Source: Utricularia gibba (lineage: Eukaryota; Streptophyta; Magnoliopsida; Lamiales; Lentibulariaceae). Taken from it: a stretch of DNA of 23,862 nucleotides. Below are positions 20,359 to 23,862 of the stretch, piece by piece. Position numbers and translations under genes: made by a program. The stretch is from contig NEEC01000280.1 in the NCBI GenBank assembly GCA_002189035.1, positions 1 through 23,862 of the forward strand, in the 5' to 3' direction. Each line of letters starts with the position of its first letter. The stretch's first letter is position 1. The notes under the pieces were generated by a model. That model made no database searches. It had not been told where the DNA came from and worked only from the letters and a program-made list of their open reading frames with translations.

Positions 20359-21416
20359 ATGGTGTATGGGAATGGTGCATCAAGAATCAGAAGTATCATA
20401 GCAACTAATTGAATCAATCAACAGCCAAAACATATGGTGTCAAACTTCATCGGATATGCGATCAAGATGGAAAAAAGTCACATGTTACATCATGAATTTC
20501 GTGGCATCACTTATCCCAACACTGTTTTATACTCAGGATATGCGTAAATATTTATTTTTAATGAATCCCGTGCACGTGTGATTTTTTCGGCTGCACCCCG
20601 AATGATGATGCGCAATGAAATGACTACGTCGCACATCCTGGTCCGCGAAGCACCTCTTGCATAACATGCAGATCCTTGCTCTTCATAGCACACTGTTGGG
20701 AAGCCCTTTTCGAGCTCCAAGTATTATAATTTGGAGTTACGTTTGTCCGATAACTGTGGACATATTAAAAAAAGGGCCACAACGAAAGGTGTCTCACGTG
20801 GCATTCCGTGGTGACTGCATTTAATAATGTGCTTCATGTTCTCGAAATTGATGCGAACAACATACAAGGCAAAAGAATCAAATAGCCACTAGAGACATGG
20901 TATACGGGAATGGTGCATCAAGAATCAGAAGTATCATAGCAACTAAATGCATCAACATATGGTGTCAGAATTCATCTACTATGCGATCAAGTTGGAAAAA
21001 AGTCACATGCTACATCATGAATTTCGTGGCATCACTTATCCCAACTGTTATACACTCTGGATATGCGTAAATATTTATTTTTAATGAATCCGTGCACGTG
21101 TGATTTTTAGGATGCACCCCGAATGATGATGCGCAATGAAATGACTACGTCGCACATCCTGGTCCGCGAAGCACCTCTTGCATAACATGCAGATCCTTGC
21201 TCTTCATAGCACACTGTTGGGAAGCCCTTTTCGAGCTCCAAGTATTATAATTTGGAGTTACGTTTGTCCGATAACTGTGGACATATTAAAAACAAGCCAC
21301 AACGAAAAGTGTCTTAGGTGTCCTTTCTTGGTGGCTGCGTCTAAGAATGTGCTTCTCGTTCTCGACATTGATGCAAATGGGATACACGGCAAAAGAATCA
21401 AATAGCCACTAGAGAC
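20359..21416 (+). repeat. HOR unit: M2 (20359-20896, 538 bp) + M1 (20897-21416, 520 bp)
   Basis: Regular alternation resumes. M2 is two bases longer than canonical (an extra T in GATTTTTTCGG near 20,581 and an extra A in TTAAAAAAAGGG near 20,766). It carries M1 alleles in the middle (AATGAATCCCG, GCACCCCGAATGATG), and GTTTTATACTCAGG is unique to it. M1 lacks two bases near 21,043 (CCCAACTGTT) and one near 21,090 (AATCCGTGC). Confidence 0.94.
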
Positions 21417-22472
21417 ATGGTGTATGGGAATGGTGCATCAAGAATCAGAAGTATCATAGCAACTAATTGAATCAATCAACAGCCAAAACATATGGTGTCA
21501 AACTTCATCGGATATGCGATCAAGATGGAAAAAAGTCACATGTTACATCATGAATTTCGTGGCATCACTTATCCCAACACTGTTGTATACTCTGGATATG
21601 CGTAAATATTTATTTTTAACAAATCCGTGCACGTGTGATTTTTAGGATGCATCCCGAATGTGATGCGCAATGAAATGACTACGTCGCACATCCTGGTCCG
21701 CGAAACACCTCTTGCATAACATGCAGATCCTTGCTCTTCATAGCACACTGTTGGGAAGCCCTTTTCGAGCTCCAAGTATTATAATTTGGAGTTACGTTTG
21801 TCCGATAACTGTGGACATATTAAAAAAGGGCCACAACGAAAGGTGTCTCACGTGGCATTCCGTGGTGACTGCATTTAATAATGTGCTTCATGTTCTCGAA
21901 ATTGATGCGAACAACATACAAGGCAAAAGAATCAAATAGCCACTAGAGACATGGTATACGGGAATGGTGCATCAAGAATCAGAAGTATCATAGCAACTAA
22001 ATGCATCAACATATGGTGTCAGAATTCATCTACTATGCGATCAAGTTGGAAAAAAGTCACATGCTACATCATGAATTTCGTGGCATCACTTATCCCAACA
22101 CTGTTATACACTCTGGATATGCGTAAATATTTATTTTTAATGAATCCCGTGCACGTGTGATTTTTAGGATGCACCCGAATGATGATGCGCAATGAAATGA
22201 CTACGTCGCACATCCTGGTCCGCGAAGCACCTCTTGCATAACATGCAGATCCTTGCTCTTCATAGCACACTGTTGGGAAGCCCTTTTCGAGCTCCAAGTA
22301 TTATAATTTGGAGTTACGTTTGTCCGATAACTGTGGACATATTAAAAACAAGCCACAACGAAAAGTGTCTTAGGTGTCCTTTCTTGGTGGCTGCGTCTAA
22401 GAATGTGCTTCTCGTTCTCGACATTGATGCAAATGGGATACACGGCAAAAGAATCAAATAGCCACTAGAGAC
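21417..22472 (+). repeat. HOR unit: M2 (21417-21950) + M1 (21951-22472)
   Basis: M2 (534 bp) has M1-type CTCTGG and TTTTTAGGATG plus two one-base losses at diagnostic sites (AATCCGTGC, GAATGTGATG). M1 (522 bp) lacks one C in GCACCCGAATG near 22,173. Confidence 0.95.
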
Positions 22473-23526
22473 ATGGTGTATGGGAATGGTGCATCAAGAA
22501 TCAGAAGTATCATAGCAACTAATTGAATCAATCAACAGCCAAAACATATGTGTGTCAAACTTCATCGGATATGCGATCAAGATGGAAAAAAGTCACATGT
22601 TACATCATGAATTTCGTGGCATCACTTATCCCAACACTGTTGTATACTCAGGATATGCGTAAATATTTATTTTTAACAAATCCGGTGCACGTGTGATTTT
22701 TCGGATGCATCCCGAATGTGATGCGCAATGAAATGACTACGTCGCACATCCTGGTCCGCGAAGCACCTTGCATAACATGCAGATCCTTGCTCTTCATAGC
22801 ACACTGTTGGGAAGCCCTTTCGAGCTCCAAGTATTATAATTTGGAGTTACGTTTGTCCGATAACTGTGGACATATTAAAAAAGGGCCACAACGAAAGGTG
22901 TCTCACGTGGCATTCCGTGGTGACTGCATTTAAAATGTGCTTCATGTTCTCGAAATTGATGCGAACAACATACAAGGCAAAAGAATCAAATAGCCACTAG
23001 AGACATGGTATACGGGAATGGTGCATCAAGAATCAGAAGTATCATAGCAACTAAAATGCATCAACATATGGTGTCAGAATTCATCTACTATGCGATCAAG
23101 TTGGAAAAAAGTCACATGCTACATCATGAATTTCGTGGCATCACTTATCCCAACACTGTTATACACTCTGGATATGCGTAAATATTTATTTTTAATGAAT
23201 CCCGTGCACGTGTGATTTTTAGGATGCACCCGAATGATGATGCGCAATGAAATGACTACGTCGCACATCCTGGTCCGCGAAGCACCTCTTGCATAACATG
23301 CAGATCCTTGCTCTTCATAGCACACTGTTGGGAAGCCCTTTTCGAGCTCCAAGTATTATAATTTGGAGTTACGTTTGTCCGATAACTGTGGACATATTAA
23401 AAACAAGCCACAACGAAAAGTGTCTTAGGTGTCCTTTCTTGGTGGCTGCGTCTAAGAATGTGCTTCTCGTTCTCGACATTGATGCAAATGGATACACGGC
23501 AAAAGAATCAAATAGCCACTAGAGAC
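22473..23526 (+). repeat. HOR unit: M2 (22473-23004) + M1 (23005-23526)
   Basis: M2 (532 bp) reads CATATGTGTGTC near 22,546 (one extra base). It lacks a base in GAATGTGATG, two in GCACCTTGCAT, one T in GCCCTTTCGAG and one base in TTTAAAATGTGC. M1 (522 bp) has an extra A in CTAAAATGCATC near 23,054 and lacks one C in GCACCCGAATG and one G in AAATGGATACAC. Confidence 0.95.
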
Positions 23527-23862
23527 ATGGTGTATGGGAATGGTGCATCAAGAATCAGAAGTATCATAGCAACTAATTGAATCAATCAACAGCCAAAACA
23601 TATGGTGTCAAACTTCATCGGATATGCGATCAAGATGGAAAAAAGTCACATGTTACATCATGAATTTCGTGGCATCACTTATCCCAACACTGTTGTATAC
23701 TCAGGATATGCGTAAATATTTATTTTTAACAAATCCGTGCACGTGTGATTTTTCGGCTGCATCCCGAATGGTGATGCGCAATGAAATGACTACGTCGCAC
23801 ATCCTGGTCCGCGAACACCTCTTGCATAACATGCAGATCCTTGCTCTTCATAGCACACTGTT
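23527..23862 (+). repeat. Partial M2 monomer (first 336 bp, cut by window end)
   Basis: The M2 head, long linker, CTCAGG and TTTTTCGGCTGC are all present, with one-base losses at AATCCGTGC and GCGAACACC. The array continues beyond the window. Confidence 0.95.

Larger units (their letters stand above)
1..23862 (+). repeat. Satellite DNA array, dimeric higher-order repeat (523 + 536 bp)
   Basis: The window is filled end to end by head-to-tail copies of one satellite family. Phasing on the ATG after GCCACTAGAGAC gives 46 monomer starts. In the regular parts, spacings alternate between 523 (M1) and 536 (M2), so the true period is 1059 bp. Copies of the same class are nearly identical, whereas M1 and M2 differ by about 8% plus a 13-base indel; this is the usual signature of a higher-order repeat homogenised as a dimer. 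No gene, rRNA, telomere repeat or transposon interrupts it. Such arrays are typical of centromeric or subtelomeric heterochromatin. The mean monomer length resembles the 528-bp khipu subtelomeric satellite of Phaseolus vulgaris, but this is inferred from length alone. The array runs off both window ends, so its full size is unknown. Confidence 0.97.

Noticed and set aside
1-23862. CRISPR-like array
   Set aside because: The repeats abut directly with 523/536-bp units and no short repeats separated by unique spacers. No cas-like gene is present.
1-23862. rDNA intergenic spacer subrepeats or tandem LTR elements
   Set aside because: No rRNA sequence, primer-binding site, polypurine tract, TG...CA terminal structure or transposase/polymerase frame is visible anywhere in the window.

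Overview
The whole window is one tandem array of satellite DNA. I see no protein-coding gene, RNA gene, transposon or unique-sequence island in it. Two related monomers alternate head to tail on the + strand. M1 is canonically 523 bp and begins at ATGGTATACGGG. M2 is canonically 536 bp and begins at ATGGTGTATGGG. They differ by about 40 substitutions (roughly 8%, counted by eye) and by 13 extra bases in M2. Together they form a 1059-bp dimeric higher-order repeat (HOR). I phase each monomer on the ATG that follows the invariant string GCCACTAGAGAC. The window holds 46 such starts and 22 M2-led HOR units, the last one cut by the window end.

Organism: nothing diagnostic (telomere, rRNA, transposon or gene) is present. 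A long, homogenised array with ~530-bp monomers suggests a eukaryotic nuclear heterochromatic locus, most likely of a plant. The mean monomer length (about 529.5 bp) is very close to the 528-bp subtelomeric satellite khipu of common bean (Phaseolus vulgaris), as I recall it from the literature. This is a length-based hypothesis only; I cannot align to a khipu reference here.

Layout: (1) 1-13,764 is a very regular run of 13 HOR units, 1050-1059 bp each, nearly identical. (2) 13,765-15,230 is three consecutive monomers shortened to 481, 504 and 481 bp by scattered 3-25-base deletions. (3) 15,231-16,730 is a rearranged segment: a 740-bp monomer with a scrambled partial duplication, a 234-bp truncated M2 and an M1-head/M2-tail chimera. 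(4) 16,731-17,251 is an ordinary M1, followed by 17,252-19,841, five hybrid monomers that mix M1 and M2 alleles and have single bases missing, often exactly where M1 and M2 differ. (5) 19,842-20,358 is an M1 with an A10 patch. (6) 20,359-23,862 returns to the regular dimer.

The open reading frames that can be drawn here (60-94 codons) are the same few frames repeated because 1059 is divisible by 3. They are not credible genes. The main points of interest are the dimeric HOR and the disturbed island in the middle of an otherwise clean array. That island is either a real recombination scar or, at least in 17.2-19.8 kb, a consensus artefact from collapsing M1 and M2 reads.
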